Assembly (NCBI RefSeq): GCF_013337765.1
Contig: NZ_VBSB01000006.1
Location: forward strand, 62,001 to 126,000
Direction of reading: 5' to 3'
DNA from: Mycolicibacterium sphagni
GTDB taxonomy: Bacteria; Actinomycetota; Actinomycetes; Mycobacteriales; Mycobacteriaceae
Length of the DNA: 64,000 nt
Part shown: piece after piece, positions 16,473-25,786 of the stretch
How the letters are laid out: every line of letters starts with the position of its first letter
How positions within the stretch are numbered: position 1 is the first letter of the stretch
Position numbers and translations under genes: made by a program
Notes under the pieces: generated by a model
What the model was told of the DNA's origin: nothing
Database searches by the model: none
Seen by the model: the letters and a program-made list of their open reading frames with translations, nothing else

Positions 16473-18158
16473 ATGACATCCCCGGAAGATGTGCCCCAAA
16501 CCTTCGCCGACCTGCAGATCCACCCCGCGGTGCTGCAGGCCGTCGCCGACGTCGGCTACGAAACGCCCTCGGCGATCCAGGCGGCGACCATTCCGGCGCT
16601 GCTGGCGGGCTCCGACGTCGTCGGCCTGGCCCAGACCGGCACCGGTAAGACCGCGGCGTTCGCGATCCCGATCCTGTCCAAGATCGACCCGACCAGCCGC
16701 GTCACTCAGGCGCTGGTACTGGCCCCGACACGTGAGCTGGCGCTGCAGGTCGCGGAGGCGTTCAGCCGCTACGGCGCCCACCGAAACATCAATGTGCTGC
16801 CGATCTACGGCGGGTCCTCCTACGTTCCGCAGTTGGCCGGTCTCAAGCGCGGTGCGCAGGTCGTCGTCGGGACGCCGGGGCGCGTCATCGATCACCTGGA
16901 GAAGGGCAGCCTGGACCTGTCGCACCTGGACTATCTGGTGCTCGACGAGGCCGACGAGATGCTGCAGATGGGTTTCGCCGAGGACGTCGAGCGGATCCTG
17001 GCCGATACCCCGGAGTACAAGCAGGTCGCGCTGTTCTCGGCCACCATGCCGCCGGCGATCCGCAAGATCACGTCGAAGTACCTGCACGACGCCGTCGAGG
17101 TGGCGGTCAAGTCGAAGACCGCCACCGCCGAGAACATCACCCAGCGCTATATCCAGGTCGCGGGGCCGCGCAAGATGGATGCGCTGACCCGGCTGCTCGA
17201 GGTCGAACCGTTCGAGGCGATGATCGTGTTCGTCCGGACCAAGCAGGCCACCGAGGAGGTCGCCGAGAAGCTGCGCGCCCGCGGGTTCGCCGCCTCGGCG
17301 ATCAACGGCGATATCCCGCAGGCGCTTCGTGAGCGGACCATCGCAGCGCTCAAGAGCGGCGCGATCGACATCCTGGTGGCGACCGACGTCGCGGCGCGCG
17401 GGCTGGATGTCGAGCGGATCTCCCATGTGCTGAACTACGACATCCCGCACGATCCGGAGTCCTATGTGCACCGGATCGGGCGCACCGGCCGGGCCGGGCG
17501 ATCCGGGACCGCGCTGCTGTTCGTCTCGCCGCGGGAACGCCATCTGCTGAAGTCGATCGAGAAGGTCACCCGCCAGCCGGTCACCGAAGACCAGTTGCCG
17601 AGTGTCGAAGACGTCAATGCTCAGCGGGTGGCCAAGTTCCAGGATTCGATCACCGAGGCGCTCAACGCACCGGGCTTCGACATGTTCCGTCGCCTGATCG
17701 AGGATTACGAGAAAGACAACGACGTGCCGATGGCCGACATCGCCGCGGCGCTGGCGTTGCAGAGCCGCGACGGTGCGGAATTCCTGATGACCGAGCCGCC
17801 GCCGGAGAAGCGCCGGGAGCGTCCCGACCGCGATGACCGGGAACGCGCCCCGCGCAAGACCCGCGACGACCTGGCCACCTACCGCATCGCGGTGGGCAAG
17901 AGGCACAAGGTCGGTCCCGGTTCGATCGTCGGGGCGCTGGCCAACGAAGGCGGCTTGCATCGCAGCGATTTCGGGCACATCACCATCAAGAGCGATTTCT
18001 CGTTGGTCGAGCTGCCCGCGACGCTGTCCAAGCAGACACTGAAAGCCCTTGAGAAGACCCGGATTTCCGGGATTCTGATCGACCTGAAGCCCGATCGTGG
18101 CAGCCCGCGATACGACTCGCGTCCCTCCGGCGGGAAGCCCCGGCGCACGGGCCGATGA
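16473..18158 (+). CDS. deaD: DEAD-box RNA helicase
   Basis: A 561-aa ATP-dependent RNA helicase of the DeaD/CsdA type. All motifs are present: Q motif around TPSAIQAATIP, Walker A AQTGTGKT, PTRELALQ, TPGR, DEAD in VLDEADEM, SAT, ARGLDVE and HRIGRTGRAG. The C-terminus carries a basic linker and a DbpA-like RNA-binding domain (YRIAVGKRH to KPDRG). It likely remodels rRNA or structured mRNA, including at low temperature. There is no clear ribosome site; TAGACT at 16458-16463 ends 9 nt before the ATG, so the mRNA may be leaderless. Position matches Rv1253. Confidence 0.95.
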   Translation: MTSPEDVPQTFADLQIHPAVLQAVADVGYETPSAIQAATIPALLAGSDVVGLAQTGTGKTAAFAIPILSKIDPTSRVTQALVLAPTRELALQVAEAFSRYGAHRNINVLPIYGGSSYVPQLAGLKRGAQVVVGTPGRVIDHLEKGSLDLSHLDYLVLDEADEMLQMGFAEDVERILADTPEYKQVALFSATMPPAIRKITSKYLHDAVEVAVKSKTATAENITQRYIQVAGPRKMDALTRLLEVEPFEAMIVFVRTKQATEEVAEKLRARGFAASAINGDIPQALRERTIAALKSGAIDILVATDVAARGLDVERISHVLNYDIPHDPESYVHRIGRTGRAGRSGTALLFVSPRERHLLKSIEKVTRQPVTEDQLPSVEDVNAQRVAKFQDSITEALNAPGFDMFRRLIEDYEKDNDVPMADIAAALALQSRDGAEFLMTEPPPEKRRERPDRDDRERAPRKTRDDLATYRIAVGKRHKVGPGSIVGALANEGGLHRSDFGHITIKSDFSLVELPATLSKQTLKALEKTRISGILIDLKPDRGSPRYDSRPSGGKPRRTGR

Positions 18159-19294
18159 CCGCGTCCAGTCAGGTCGACCAAGGCGGACTGGAAGCAGTTT
18201 CGGGTGTCGACCGGGTCGCCTCGCTGACCGGTATCCGCGCGGTCGCGGCTCTGCTGGTGATCGGCACCCATGCGGCCTACACCACCGGCAAGTACACGCA
18301 CGGCTTTGTGGGCCTGGTGTATTCGCGCTTGGAGATCGGCGTGCCGATCTTCTTCGTGCTGTCGGGTTATCTGCTGTTCGGGCCGTGGGTGCGCGCTGCG
18401 GCGGGCGGGGGGGCGGGTCCGTCAGTGCGCCGCTACGCATGGCACCGGGTGCGGCGCATCATGCCTGCCTATGTCGTCACCGTGCTGGCCGCCTACCTGA
18501 TCTACCAGTTCCGCGACGGTGGGCCCAATCCGGGCCACACCTGGATCGGTCTGCTGCGCAACCTGACGCTGACCCAGGTCTACACCGACAATTACATGTT
18601 CAATGGCTATCTGCACCAGGGACTTACGCAGATGTGGAGCCTGACCGTCGAGGTGGCGTTCTATGTCGCGCTGCCGGTGCTGGCGTGGCTGCTGCTGGTC
18701 GTGGTCTGCCGTCGACGGTGGCGGCCCTGGTTGTTGCTGAGCAGTCTGGTGGTGCTGGCGCTCATCAGTCCGGCGTGGCTGGCGCTGGTCCACACCACCG
18801 ACTTCCTGCCCAGCGGCGCCCGGCTGTGGCTGCCCGGTTACCTGGCCTGGTTCATCGGCGGCATGCTGCTGACGGTGTGGCAGGCGATGGGAGTTCGGGT
18901 CTTCGGGTTCATCGCGCTGCCGCTGGCGCTCGTCAGTTTCGTGATCGTGTCCACCCCAATCGCCGGCGAGCCGACCACCTCACCGACGGGGCTCACCGAA
19001 GCGGTGGTCAAGACCGGGTTCTACGCCGCGATCGCGACGCTGATGGTGGCGCCGCTGGCTCTGGGCAACAGCGGCTGGTACGCGCGGGCGCTGGGCAGCC
19101 GACCGATGGTGTGGCTGGGCGAAATCTCCTACGAGATCTTCTTAGTGCACCTCGTGGTGATGGAGATCGCCATGGTCGAGGTGCTTCATTGGCCCGTCTA
19201 CACCGGCTGGGCGCCTGCGCTTTTCGTCGTCACACTGGTGATGACGATCCCGGTGGCCTGGGTGCTGCACCGGTTCACCCGGGTACGCAGCTAG
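18155..19294 (+). CDS. Acyltransferase family 3 membrane protein
   Basis: A 379-aa integral membrane acyltransferase (OafA/NodX-like) with about ten hydrophobic helices. It has the early RxxAALLVIGTHA motif with the family histidine, FFVLSGYLLFGPW, and the Arg-rich loop RYAWHRVRRIMPAY. Such proteins O-acylate sugars or lipids of the envelope, using acyl-CoA on the cytoplasmic side. The start overlaps the deaD stop by 4 nt. The arrangement matches Rv1254 in M. tuberculosis. The acceptor is unknown. Confidence 0.9.
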   Translation: MTASSQVDQGGLEAVSGVDRVASLTGIRAVAALLVIGTHAAYTTGKYTHGFVGLVYSRLEIGVPIFFVLSGYLLFGPWVRAAAGGGAGPSVRRYAWHRVRRIMPAYVVTVLAAYLIYQFRDGGPNPGHTWIGLLRNLTLTQVYTDNYMFNGYLHQGLTQMWSLTVEVAFYVALPVLAWLLLVVVCRRRWRPWLLLSSLVVLALISPAWLALVHTTDFLPSGARLWLPGYLAWFIGGMLLTVWQAMGVRVFGFIALPLALVSFVIVSTPIAGEPTTSPTGLTEAVVKTGFYAAIATLMVAPLALGNSGWYARALGSRPMVWLGEISYEIFLVHLVVMEIAMVEVLHWPVYTGWAPALFVVTLVMTIPVAWVLHRFTRVRS

Positions 19295-19314
19295 TTCTCC
19301 GCCGCTGTGCCGAG

Positions 19315-19362
19315 TCTGCGCTCAGTGCGCGATTTTTCGCGAAATCTCGCACTGGACGCAGA
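19315..19362. terminator. Hairpin between convergent genes
   Basis: The arms 19315-19335 and 19342-19362 pair at 19 of 21 positions around a 6-nt loop (TTCGCG), with TTT and AAA at the top of the stem. It lies 20 bp after the acyltransferase stop and 11 bp before the convergent DUF559 gene. It shares the outer motif CTGGACGCAGA with the hairpin at 61525. Confidence 0.7.
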
Positions 19363-19372
19363 ATCGATGCGC

Positions 19373-20233
19373 TCACGGCAGACTCGATGCCCGCCGAACC
19401 AGCGCGTCGCGTACCCGTCGCACAATGTCGTCTGATGTGTTGCCCGCCAACACGCGGATCACGATCCAGCCCAGTCGCTCAAGGTCTTCGCGACGCCGAT
19501 TGTCCTTCTCGTACTGCCAACGATCGGTACGGTGATGTTCCCCGTCGTACTCGACGGCCACCATCATGTCTTCCCAACCCATGTCGAGGTAATAGGTAGT
19601 GAATGAGTCGGGGCAGCGAACGGGAATCTGCGTTTGTGGCCTGGGTAGCCCGCCCTCGATCAGGGTTAGCCGCAGCCAACTCTCGCGAGGTGATTGAGCG
19701 CCGGCGTCGACCAGAGCCAGCACCGCTTCCAGTTGGCGAAGACCACGCGCGCCGGGGTGTTGCGCGGCGATTGCAGCGACATCCTCAAGGCTGATGCCCG
19801 TCGCGCGCAACAGGGCGTCCATCCTGGCGACGGCGGATCGTGTGGGGTGACGACGACCGATATCGAACGCGGTGCGCTGTGGAATGGTGACCGGCAGGTC
19901 GCCCAACATCATCCGCTCCTCTGGATGAATCCGGAAATCATGGGTGCGCATTCCCCGAGGCGGCCGGGCGTTTGACGCTACGAGTTCGACCGGCAACCCG
20001 TCATCTATCCACTTCGCGCCATGAAGACCCGCCGCGGTGAGCCCCATGAGTACGCCTTTTCGATGCGACCAGAGCCAGGCCGCGCGTGCGCGCTGATGAA
20101 GTGTTAATTCAGCTCCCTTCAAGGCGTACACGTCGGGAAAGACAGAGCGATAACGAGCCCGCAGTTGATGGCTGCGCAGAACTCCAGTGGCGATCGCTTC
20201 GCTGCCGACGAAAGGCGATTCGATGTCCGTCAT
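19373..20233 (-). CDS. DUF559 (Vsr-like endonuclease fold) protein
   Basis: A 286-aa protein with two parts. The N-terminal half is a winged-helix/AbiEi-like segment (GVLRSHQLRARYRSVFPDVYALKG, then TAAGLHGAKWI). The C-terminal half is a DUF559 domain of the restriction-endonuclease-like fold. Its core VAVEYDGEHH, RREDLERLGW and VIRV resembles very-short-patch-repair nucleases. This architecture is common and multicopy in mycobacteria. The function is not established; antitoxin-like and nuclease roles have both been proposed. It is convergent to the acyltransferase gene and separated from it by a hairpin. Confidence 0.85.
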   Translation of the reverse strand: MTDIESPFVGSEAIATGVLRSHQLRARYRSVFPDVYALKGAELTLHQRARAAWLWSHRKGVLMGLTAAGLHGAKWIDDGLPVELVASNARPPRGMRTHDFRIHPEERMMLGDLPVTIPQRTAFDIGRRHPTRSAVARMDALLRATGISLEDVAAIAAQHPGARGLRQLEAVLALVDAGAQSPRESWLRLTLIEGGLPRPQTQIPVRCPDSFTTYYLDMGWEDMMVAVEYDGEHHRTDRWQYEKDNRRREDLERLGWIVIRVLAGNTSDDIVRRVRDALVRRASSLP

Positions 20234-20334
20234 GCCGACACCGTCGGGTTCGTGCCCGACAAGATGCCGACCGACCCTGCGGTGAGTGCGTGCTTACGGG
20301 GATGAAGTGGGATCTGTGGACAGACTCGGTGCTC

Positions 20335-20931
20335 TCAGCGCGGTTTCGACGGGGAACCGGCTTCATTGGGGCACAACAGCGGAACGACGAACTCCTCGAG
20401 CATTGCGCGTTCGTCTTCGGCGTCGCGGCCGGGGAAGATCAGCAGCGAGGTCAGCACCCGAACCAGCCAGCGGGCCCGACGGTGGACGGCGTCCGGGTCG
20501 TCGGGCCGCAGTGACAGCAGGAAGCCCGACGTCAGTGCCTGGATGACCTCGGACTGCTCGGCCATCTCCGCGCCGATCGGGGAGTCGGCGGTGGCGAACC
20601 ACGACGACAACGCCGGGCTCTCACGCACCAGCTGCATGGACGCGCCGAGCCCGGCCAGCAGGCGCTCGCGCGGATCGGGGATCCCGTTGACGAGCTCGGT
20701 CATCTGCTCGTGCAGCCGGTACGCCTCCCGGTGCACATACGCGGTGTGCAGCGCTTCGCGATTCTCGAAGTAGCGGTACAGCGTCGCCCTGGAACACCCT
20801 GCGGCACGGGCGATATCGTTCATGCCCACGGAGGAGACGTGTTGGTTGGCGAACAACTCACCAGCGGCGTCGAGGATACGGTCAGCGGCCACCTCGGCGC
20901 GCCGCGAACTCAGCCAGTCCTTGCCGGTCAT
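20335..20931 (-). CDS. TetR-family repressor next to cyp130
   Basis: A 198-aa TetR-type regulator. The N-terminal helix-turn-helix reads ARAAGCSRATLYRYFENREAL at about residues 43-63. The C-terminal ligand domain is helical and of the TetR_C class. Its start codon directly follows the stop of cyp130, so the two form one transcript. This is the layout of Rv1255c-Rv1256c. An autoregulatory loop is likely, with the palindrome at 22154-22203 over the cyp130 start as the candidate operator. The inducing ligand is unknown. Confidence 0.9.
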   Translation of the reverse strand: MTGKDWLSSRRAEVAADRILDAAGELFANQHVSSVGMNDIARAAGCSRATLYRYFENREALHTAYVHREAYRLHEQMTELVNGIPDPRERLLAGLGASMQLVRESPALSSWFATADSPIGAEMAEQSEVIQALTSGFLLSLRPDDPDAVHRRARWLVRVLTSLLIFPGRDAEDERAMLEEFVVPLLCPNEAGSPSKPR

Positions 20932-22170
20932 CTAGGCGCCCACCCGGAACGGCACGGACAGCGGGCGACGCACGTAGCCGCCCCCTGACCACACGATGCC
21001 CGCCTCGTCGACCTCGAAATCGGGGCAGCGCGAGAGCAATTCGGTCAGGGCGACCCGGGCCTGCATGCGCGCGGCGGCCGCGCCGAGGCAGTGGTGGGCG
21101 CCGTGGCTGAACGTGAGGATGTTGCGCGGACGTCGGGTGACGTCGAGTTCGCCTGCATCCGGGCCATATTGGCGCTCATCGCGGTTGGCCGAGCCGTACA
21201 GCAGCAGCACCTTGCGTCCGGTCGGGATGGTCTTGCCGTGCAGCTCCACATCGCGAGTCGTGGTGCGGGCCAGGCCCTGGACCGGGGACGTCAGCCGCAG
21301 GAGTTCGTCGACCGCATCGGACATCAGCTCGGGTTGGTCGATGAGCAGCCGGCGTTGGTCGGGACGCTGGGCCAGCAGCGGCACCGATCCGCCGAGCATG
21401 CCGGTGGTCGTGTCGTTGCCGCCGGTGACCATCGTGAACGTGAAGGCCAGCACCGACAGCGTGCCGGCGATATCGCCGTCCGCACCGACGCCGGCGGCCA
21501 CCAGGTGTGACACCGTGTCGTCTTCGGGCTCGCGCCTGCGCCGCTCGATCAGCTCGGTGAAGTAGCCCATCATCCCGCCGAGCGCCTCGGTGAGGCCGCT
21601 CAGCGCACCGCCGATGCCCTCAGCGGAGGTATTGGCCGCCACGATGGCGTCGGTCCAGCCGTCGAACTGGTCGCGGTCCTGCTCGGGGACACCGAGATAG
21701 TGCGCGACCACCATCGACGGCAGCGGCTTGAACAGCTCGGTGACGATGTCGCCGCCGCCGCTGGCGCGCAGCCGTTCGATGCGCTCGATGACGAACTCCC
21801 GCACCTTGGGCTCGACGGCTTCGACCTGCCGGGGGGTGAACCCGCGCGACACCAGCTTGCGAAACTCGGTGTGTACCGGCGGATCCTGCATCACCATCGG
21901 CGGGTTGTCTTGCAGTCCAATCAGTTCCAGCTCGTTGTAGTTGACGGTCAGGCCCTGAGCGGACGAGAACGTCTCGTGGTCGCGCGCGGCGGTGAAGATG
22001 TCGGCATGCCGGGACAGCACCCAGTAATCGTGGTCGGGGTTGTCCGGCACGACGTGGTGCACCGGATCGAGATCGCGCAGGGCCTGGTACATCGGCCAGC
22101 GGTTGGCCCAGGTCTCGGCGGTGGCGAGCTCGAAGCGGGCCTCCGCCTCGTGAGACACAACAGATGTCAT
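20932..22170 (-). CDS. cyp130: Cytochrome P450 Cyp130
   Basis: A 412-aa soluble P450. The I-helix motif is VTGGNDTT, the K-helix ExxR is in DELLRL, and the heme-binding loop FSHGAHHCLG places the thiolate at Cys361. It closely resembles my recollection of M. tuberculosis CYP130 (Rv1256c), including MVMQDPPVHTEFRK and GLTVNYNELE. Electrons should come from ferredoxin and a reductase encoded elsewhere. CYP130 binds azoles and hydrophobic amines; the physiological substrate is not known to me. The ATG lies inside a candidate operator. Confidence 0.93.
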   Translation of the reverse strand: MTSVVSHEAEARFELATAETWANRWPMYQALRDLDPVHHVVPDNPDHDYWVLSRHADIFTAARDHETFSSAQGLTVNYNELELIGLQDNPPMVMQDPPVHTEFRKLVSRGFTPRQVEAVEPKVREFVIERIERLRASGGGDIVTELFKPLPSMVVAHYLGVPEQDRDQFDGWTDAIVAANTSAEGIGGALSGLTEALGGMMGYFTELIERRRREPEDDTVSHLVAAGVGADGDIAGTLSVLAFTFTMVTGGNDTTTGMLGGSVPLLAQRPDQRRLLIDQPELMSDAVDELLRLTSPVQGLARTTTRDVELHGKTIPTGRKVLLLYGSANRDERQYGPDAGELDVTRRPRNILTFSHGAHHCLGAAAARMQARVALTELLSRCPDFEVDEAGIVWSGGGYVRRPLSVPFRVGA

Positions 22171-22203
22171 GTCTTATGAATACGACAAGGATGGTGTTGT
22201 GTC
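22154..22203. promoter_or_regulatory. Nested palindrome over the cyp130 start, candidate TetR operator
   Basis: GACACAACA (22154-22162) and TGTTGTGTC (22195-22203) are a perfect 9-bp inverted repeat. An inner palindrome TGTC-N10-GACA (22170-22187) with further inner matches TAT/ATA shares the same centre, between 22178 and 22179. The cyp130 ATG is at 22170. This is a good candidate for binding by the TetR protein of the operon. Confidence 0.55.
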
Positions 22204-22213
22204 AAGGGTTGTT

Positions 22214-23581
22214 CTAGATCACCGCACCCGGATTGAGAATCCCGTCCGGGTCCAGCGCGTCCTTGATCTTCCGGTTCAGCTCCATCGCCTCCGGGCCCAG
22301 CTGGCCCGCCAGCCAAGGCTTTTTCAACCGGCCGACGCCATGTTCGCCGGTGATCGTCCCGCCAAGCGACACCGCCAGATCCATGATTTCGCCGAACGCC
22401 GTCGCCGCGCGTTCGGTCATCGCGGCGTCGGCGGGGTCGTAGACGATCAGCGGGTGAGTGTTGCCGTCCCCGGCATGCGCGATCACCGAGATCGTCAGGT
22501 CGCGGTCGGCCGCGATCTTGGCCACCCCGCCGACCAGTTCGGCCAGCGCGGGCAGTGGCACCCCGACATCCTCGAGCATCAGTGAACCCTTGGCCTCCAC
22601 CGCTGGGATGGCGAACCGCCGCGCCGCCACGAACGCCTCACCCTCGTCCGGGTCGGCGGTCGAAAAGCACTCGGTGGCACCGGCTTCGGTGAACACTCGG
22701 GCCATGAACTCGGCGTCCTCGGCGCCGGTCGGCCCGCGGTCGTCGGAGGCGGCGACCATCATCGCCGCGGCCGAGCGGTCCAGTCCCATCCGCAGCTTGT
22801 CCTCGACGGCGTTGATCGCCACCGCGTCCATGAACTCCAGCATCGAAGGCCGAATACGGCTGGTGATCGTGAGGACGGCTGCTGCGGCCGCCTCCACCGA
22901 ATCGAACGTGGCCACCACGGTGCACGCCGACGGCTGCGGGGGCAGCAGCCGCAGCGTCACCTCGGTGATCACCCCCAGGGTGCCCTCGCTGCCGACGAAA
23001 AGCTTGGTCAGCGAGAGCCCGGCCACGTCCTTCAGTCGCGGCCCACCCAGACGCACCGCGGTCCCGTCGGCCAGCACCACCTGCAGTCCGAGCACGTAAT
23101 CGGTTGTCACTCCGTACTTTACGCAGCACAGCCCGCCGGCATTGGTGGCGATATTGCCACCGATGCTGCAGATCTCGTAGGACGACGGATCCGGCGGGTA
23201 CCACAGCCCGTACTCCGCGACCGCCTTCTTCACCTCGGCGTTGAGCAGCCCGGGCTGCGCGACGGCGGTGCGGGTCACCGGGTCGACGGTGATATCGCGC
23301 ATCTTCTCCGTCGACAGCACGATCCCGCCGGTGACGGCCGTCGCGCCGCCGGACAGGCCGGTGCCCGCCCCGCGGGGCACCACCGCGATCCGATTCGCCG
23401 AAGCCCAGCGCAACACCGTCTGCACCTCTTCGGTACGCGTGGGTCGGACCACGGCCAACGGCATGCCGGCCGCGGGATCGGCGGCTCGGTCGTGACGGTA
23501 GGAGGCCAGGATGTCGGGGTCGGTGACGACGACCCCGTCGGGCAGTTCGGCGGCCAGGCCGGCCACGGCGCTCACGGCCAT
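22214..23581 (-). CDS. FAD-binding oxidase, glycolate/D-lactate type
   Basis: A 455-aa flavoprotein, second of its family in the window. The FAD domain contains GAGTGLSGGATAV at about residues 66-78 and SIGGNIATNAGG. The C-terminal catalytic blocks are AHAGDGNTHPL and ITGEHGVGRLKKPW. It fits the GlcD branch and matches Rv1257c in position and length. It should oxidise a D-2-hydroxyacid, with electrons going to a respiratory acceptor. It lies 9 nt downstream of the tap gene on the same strand, so the two may be co-transcribed. Confidence 0.9.
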   Translation of the reverse strand: MAVSAVAGLAAELPDGVVVTDPDILASYRHDRAADPAAGMPLAVVRPTRTEEVQTVLRWASANRIAVVPRGAGTGLSGGATAVTGGIVLSTEKMRDITVDPVTRTAVAQPGLLNAEVKKAVAEYGLWYPPDPSSYEICSIGGNIATNAGGLCCVKYGVTTDYVLGLQVVLADGTAVRLGGPRLKDVAGLSLTKLFVGSEGTLGVITEVTLRLLPPQPSACTVVATFDSVEAAAAAVLTITSRIRPSMLEFMDAVAINAVEDKLRMGLDRSAAAMMVAASDDRGPTGAEDAEFMARVFTEAGATECFSTADPDEGEAFVAARRFAIPAVEAKGSLMLEDVGVPLPALAELVGGVAKIAADRDLTISVIAHAGDGNTHPLIVYDPADAAMTERAATAFGEIMDLAVSLGGTITGEHGVGRLKKPWLAGQLGPEAMELNRKIKDALDPDGILNPGAVI

Positions 23582-23590
23582 GGCGCCATC

Positions 23591-24832
23591 TTAGGCGGGC
23601 GTCGGCTGCGCTTCGGGTTCGTCGTCGAGTTCGCGCAACGCCGGCAGCCAAGGACACAGCAGGCCGATCACCAGAATCGGCACCGCCAGCACCAGGAACG
23701 TCACCTTGAGGCCGAACGCGTCGACCAGCGGGCCGGCCAGCATGAACCCGATGGGACCCGCGGCGTAGGTCATCGACGTCATCACCCCGACCACCCGTCC
23801 GCGCAGCTGCTCGGGGGTGCGGTTCTGCATGATCGAGTTGTAGATCGGCCCGATCGGCCCGTAGACCAGACCGACCACCAGGGCGAACGACAGGATCACC
23901 GGCAGTGGCGGCAGGAACCCGATCACGGCCACCGCGATGCCGAACGTCAGCACGGCCGTCAGCACCGTCCTGCGCTTGCTGGAGAACTTCGACAGCACCG
24001 TCCAACTCAGCGCCCCGATCAGCCCGCCGATCGAGAGCGCCATCAGCACCCAGCCCAGCTGCGCCGGCTCGTTGCGGTCGGTGAAGTACTTGGGGAACAG
24101 CACGCTTTCCATCGGCAGGTACAGGCCGGTGACGGCCAGGTCGATGAGTCCGAGCGTGCGCAGCACCCGGTTGCGCCAGACGAACTTCAACCCCTCCAGG
24201 ACGCCGGAAACCACACTCTCGGGCAGCTTTTCGCGGGCCGGACGTCCGGAACCCTCGAGCCGCAGCACCGCCATCGCCAGGATGGCCAGCCCGAACAGGG
24301 CGGCGGTGACCCACATGGTGTTGATTCCGCCGAGCGTGGCGATGAGCAGACCGCCGATGCCGGGCCCGGTGATGTAGGCCAGGTTGAACACCGCTTCGTA
24401 GACGCTGTTGGTGTGATCGCGGGTCCACCCAGCCCGGGCCGCGGCCTCGGGCAGCATCGACTGCCGGGCGGTCATGCCTGCCGGATCGAAGAAGTTGCCA
24501 AGCGCGGCCAGGGCGGCCAGCACAAGCGTGTTCAGCACGTCGGTGCCGAACACGATGGCCAGCACGGGGATCGCCGTGACGGCGGCGGCTGACAGGGCGT
24601 CGGAGAGCATCGCGACCCGGCGCCGGCCGAGGAAGTCGACGGCGGCGCCGGCGATGAGCGTGGCGAACAGCAGGGGCAGGGTCGCCGCACCCGCGACGAT
24701 CGAGGCGTCCACCGCGTTTCCGGTGCGCTGCAGCACCAGCCAGGGGAACGCGACCATGGAGATGCCGTTGGCACCTGCGGCCAGGAACGTCGAGAACAGG
24801 ATCAGCAGCGCGGGAAGGCGCGTGTTGGTCAC
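23591..24832 (-). CDS. tap: MFS efflux transporter Tap
   Basis: A 413-aa major facilitator transporter with 12 predicted helices. It closely follows my recollection of M. tuberculosis Tap (Rv1258c): [20 protein letters not shown] (motif A), [34 protein letters not shown] and [11 protein letters not shown]. Tap exports tetracycline and some aminoglycosides and contributes to tolerance. WhiB7 control is known in M. tuberculosis. I did not identify a WhiB7 promoter in the 53 bp between this gene and the divergent udgB. Confidence 0.93.
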   Translation of the reverse strand: MTNTRLPALLILFSTFLAAGANGISMVAFPWLVLQRTGNAVDASIVAGAATLPLLFATLIAGAAVDFLGRRRVAMLSDALSAAAVTAIPVLAIVFGTDVLNTLVLAALAALGNFFDPAGMTARQSMLPEAAARAGWTRDHTNSVYEAVFNLAYITGPGIGGLLIATLGGINTMWVTAALFGLAILAMAVLRLEGSGRPAREKLPESVVSGVLEGLKFVWRNRVLRTLGLIDLAVTGLYLPMESVLFPKYFTDRNEPAQLGWVLMALSIGGLIGALSWTVLSKFSSKRRTVLTAVLTFGIAVAVIGFLPPLPVILSFALVVGLVYGPIGPIYNSIMQNRTPEQLRGRVVGVMTSMTYAAGPIGFMLAGPLVDAFGLKVTFLVLAVPILVIGLLCPWLPALRELDDEPEAQPTPA

Positions 24833-24885
24833 GCGCAGAGCCTAGTTTTCGCGCGCAGTGCTGCGCACACGGGCACAGTGGTGCG

Positions 24886-25710
24886 GTGACCGTCCATCCC
24901 CATCCGCGTACCGGGGTGTTGTTCGAGTCGCCGGTCCTGCCGGGGACGGGCTGGCCCGGTGATCCCGCGACGCCCCGCACCCCGGTCGCGGCCGACGCCG
25001 GGCAGGTGGCCACGCTGGCCGCCACTGCTGGTGATCTGGCGAACCTCGACGCCCTGGTCAGTGTGTGCCGGGCGTGCCCACGGCTGGTCGCGTGGCGCGA
25101 GGAGGTGGCGATCGTCAAGCGCCGCTCGTTCGCCGGCGAGCCGTACTGGGGCAGGCCGATCACCGGGTGGGGCGCGCAGCAGCCGAAGATTCTGGTGCTG
25201 GGACTGGCGCCGGCTGCCCACGGTGGCAACCGCACGGGCCGGGTGTTCACCGGCGACCGGTCGGGGGATCAACTGTTCGCCGCATTGCACCGCGCCGGGC
25301 TGGTGAGTCAAGCGATCAGTGTCGACGCCGCGGATGGGTTGAGCACCAACGACATCCGCATTGCCGCCGCAGTCCGGTGCGCTCCGCCGGGCAACAAGCC
25401 GACGCCGGATGAGCGGTCGACGTGCGAGCCGTGGCTGACCGCCGAGTGGGCCATGGTCGCCCCGTCCGTCCGGGTGATCGTCACCCTGGGCGGGTTCGGC
25501 TGGGAAGCCGCCCTGCGGCTGCTCGCCGACGACCTACCGGGTCCTGGGAAACCGAAGTTCGGCCATGGCGTGGTCGTCGACCTGCAGTCGGGCCGACAGC
25601 TGTTGGGCTGCTATCACCCCAGCCAGCAGAACATGTTCACTGGTCGTCTCACCCCGGCCATGCTCGACGACATCTTCACCGATGCCGCCACACGGGCCGG
25701 CCTGCGGTGA
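24886..25710 (+). CDS. udgB: Uracil-DNA glycosylase family 5 (UdgB)
   Basis: A 274-aa Fe-S uracil-DNA glycosylase. Cluster ligands are Cys61, Cys64, Cys165 and Cys180 (C-x2-C and C-x14-C). The catalytic block [14 protein letters not shown] lies near residue 107 and the second motif is YHPSQQN. Family 5 enzymes remove uracil, and also hypoxanthine or ethenocytosine, from DNA. It matches Rv1259. The start is GTG 24886, giving a short N-terminal extension. It is divergent from tap. The gene downstream is a broken luciferase-like oxidoreductase. Confidence 0.93.
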   Translation: MTVHPHPRTGVLFESPVLPGTGWPGDPATPRTPVAADAGQVATLAATAGDLANLDALVSVCRACPRLVAWREEVAIVKRRSFAGEPYWGRPITGWGAQQPKILVLGLAPAAHGGNRTGRVFTGDRSGDQLFAALHRAGLVSQAISVDAADGLSTNDIRIAAAVRCAPPGNKPTPDERSTCEPWLTAEWAMVAPSVRVIVTLGGFGWEAALRLLADDLPGPGKPKFGHGVVVDLQSGRQLLGCYHPSQQNMFTGRLTPAMLDDIFTDAATRAGLR

Positions 25711-25786
25711 GCTCGACCAATTCCCGGGTCGCTTCGCTCCTGCCCTCCGGGGAAACAAGTACGGCGGTCGTATGGTTGAGGCTGCT

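Noticed and set aside
16392..18440. A 682-codon minus-strand frame opposite deaD
   Set aside because: It is antisense to a fully conserved helicase and has no recognisable domain.
22638..25250. An 870-codon minus-strand frame over tap and the FAD oxidase
   Set aside because: It is low-complexity, Arg/Gly-rich, and antisense or offset to two clear genes. It is a GC-driven shadow.
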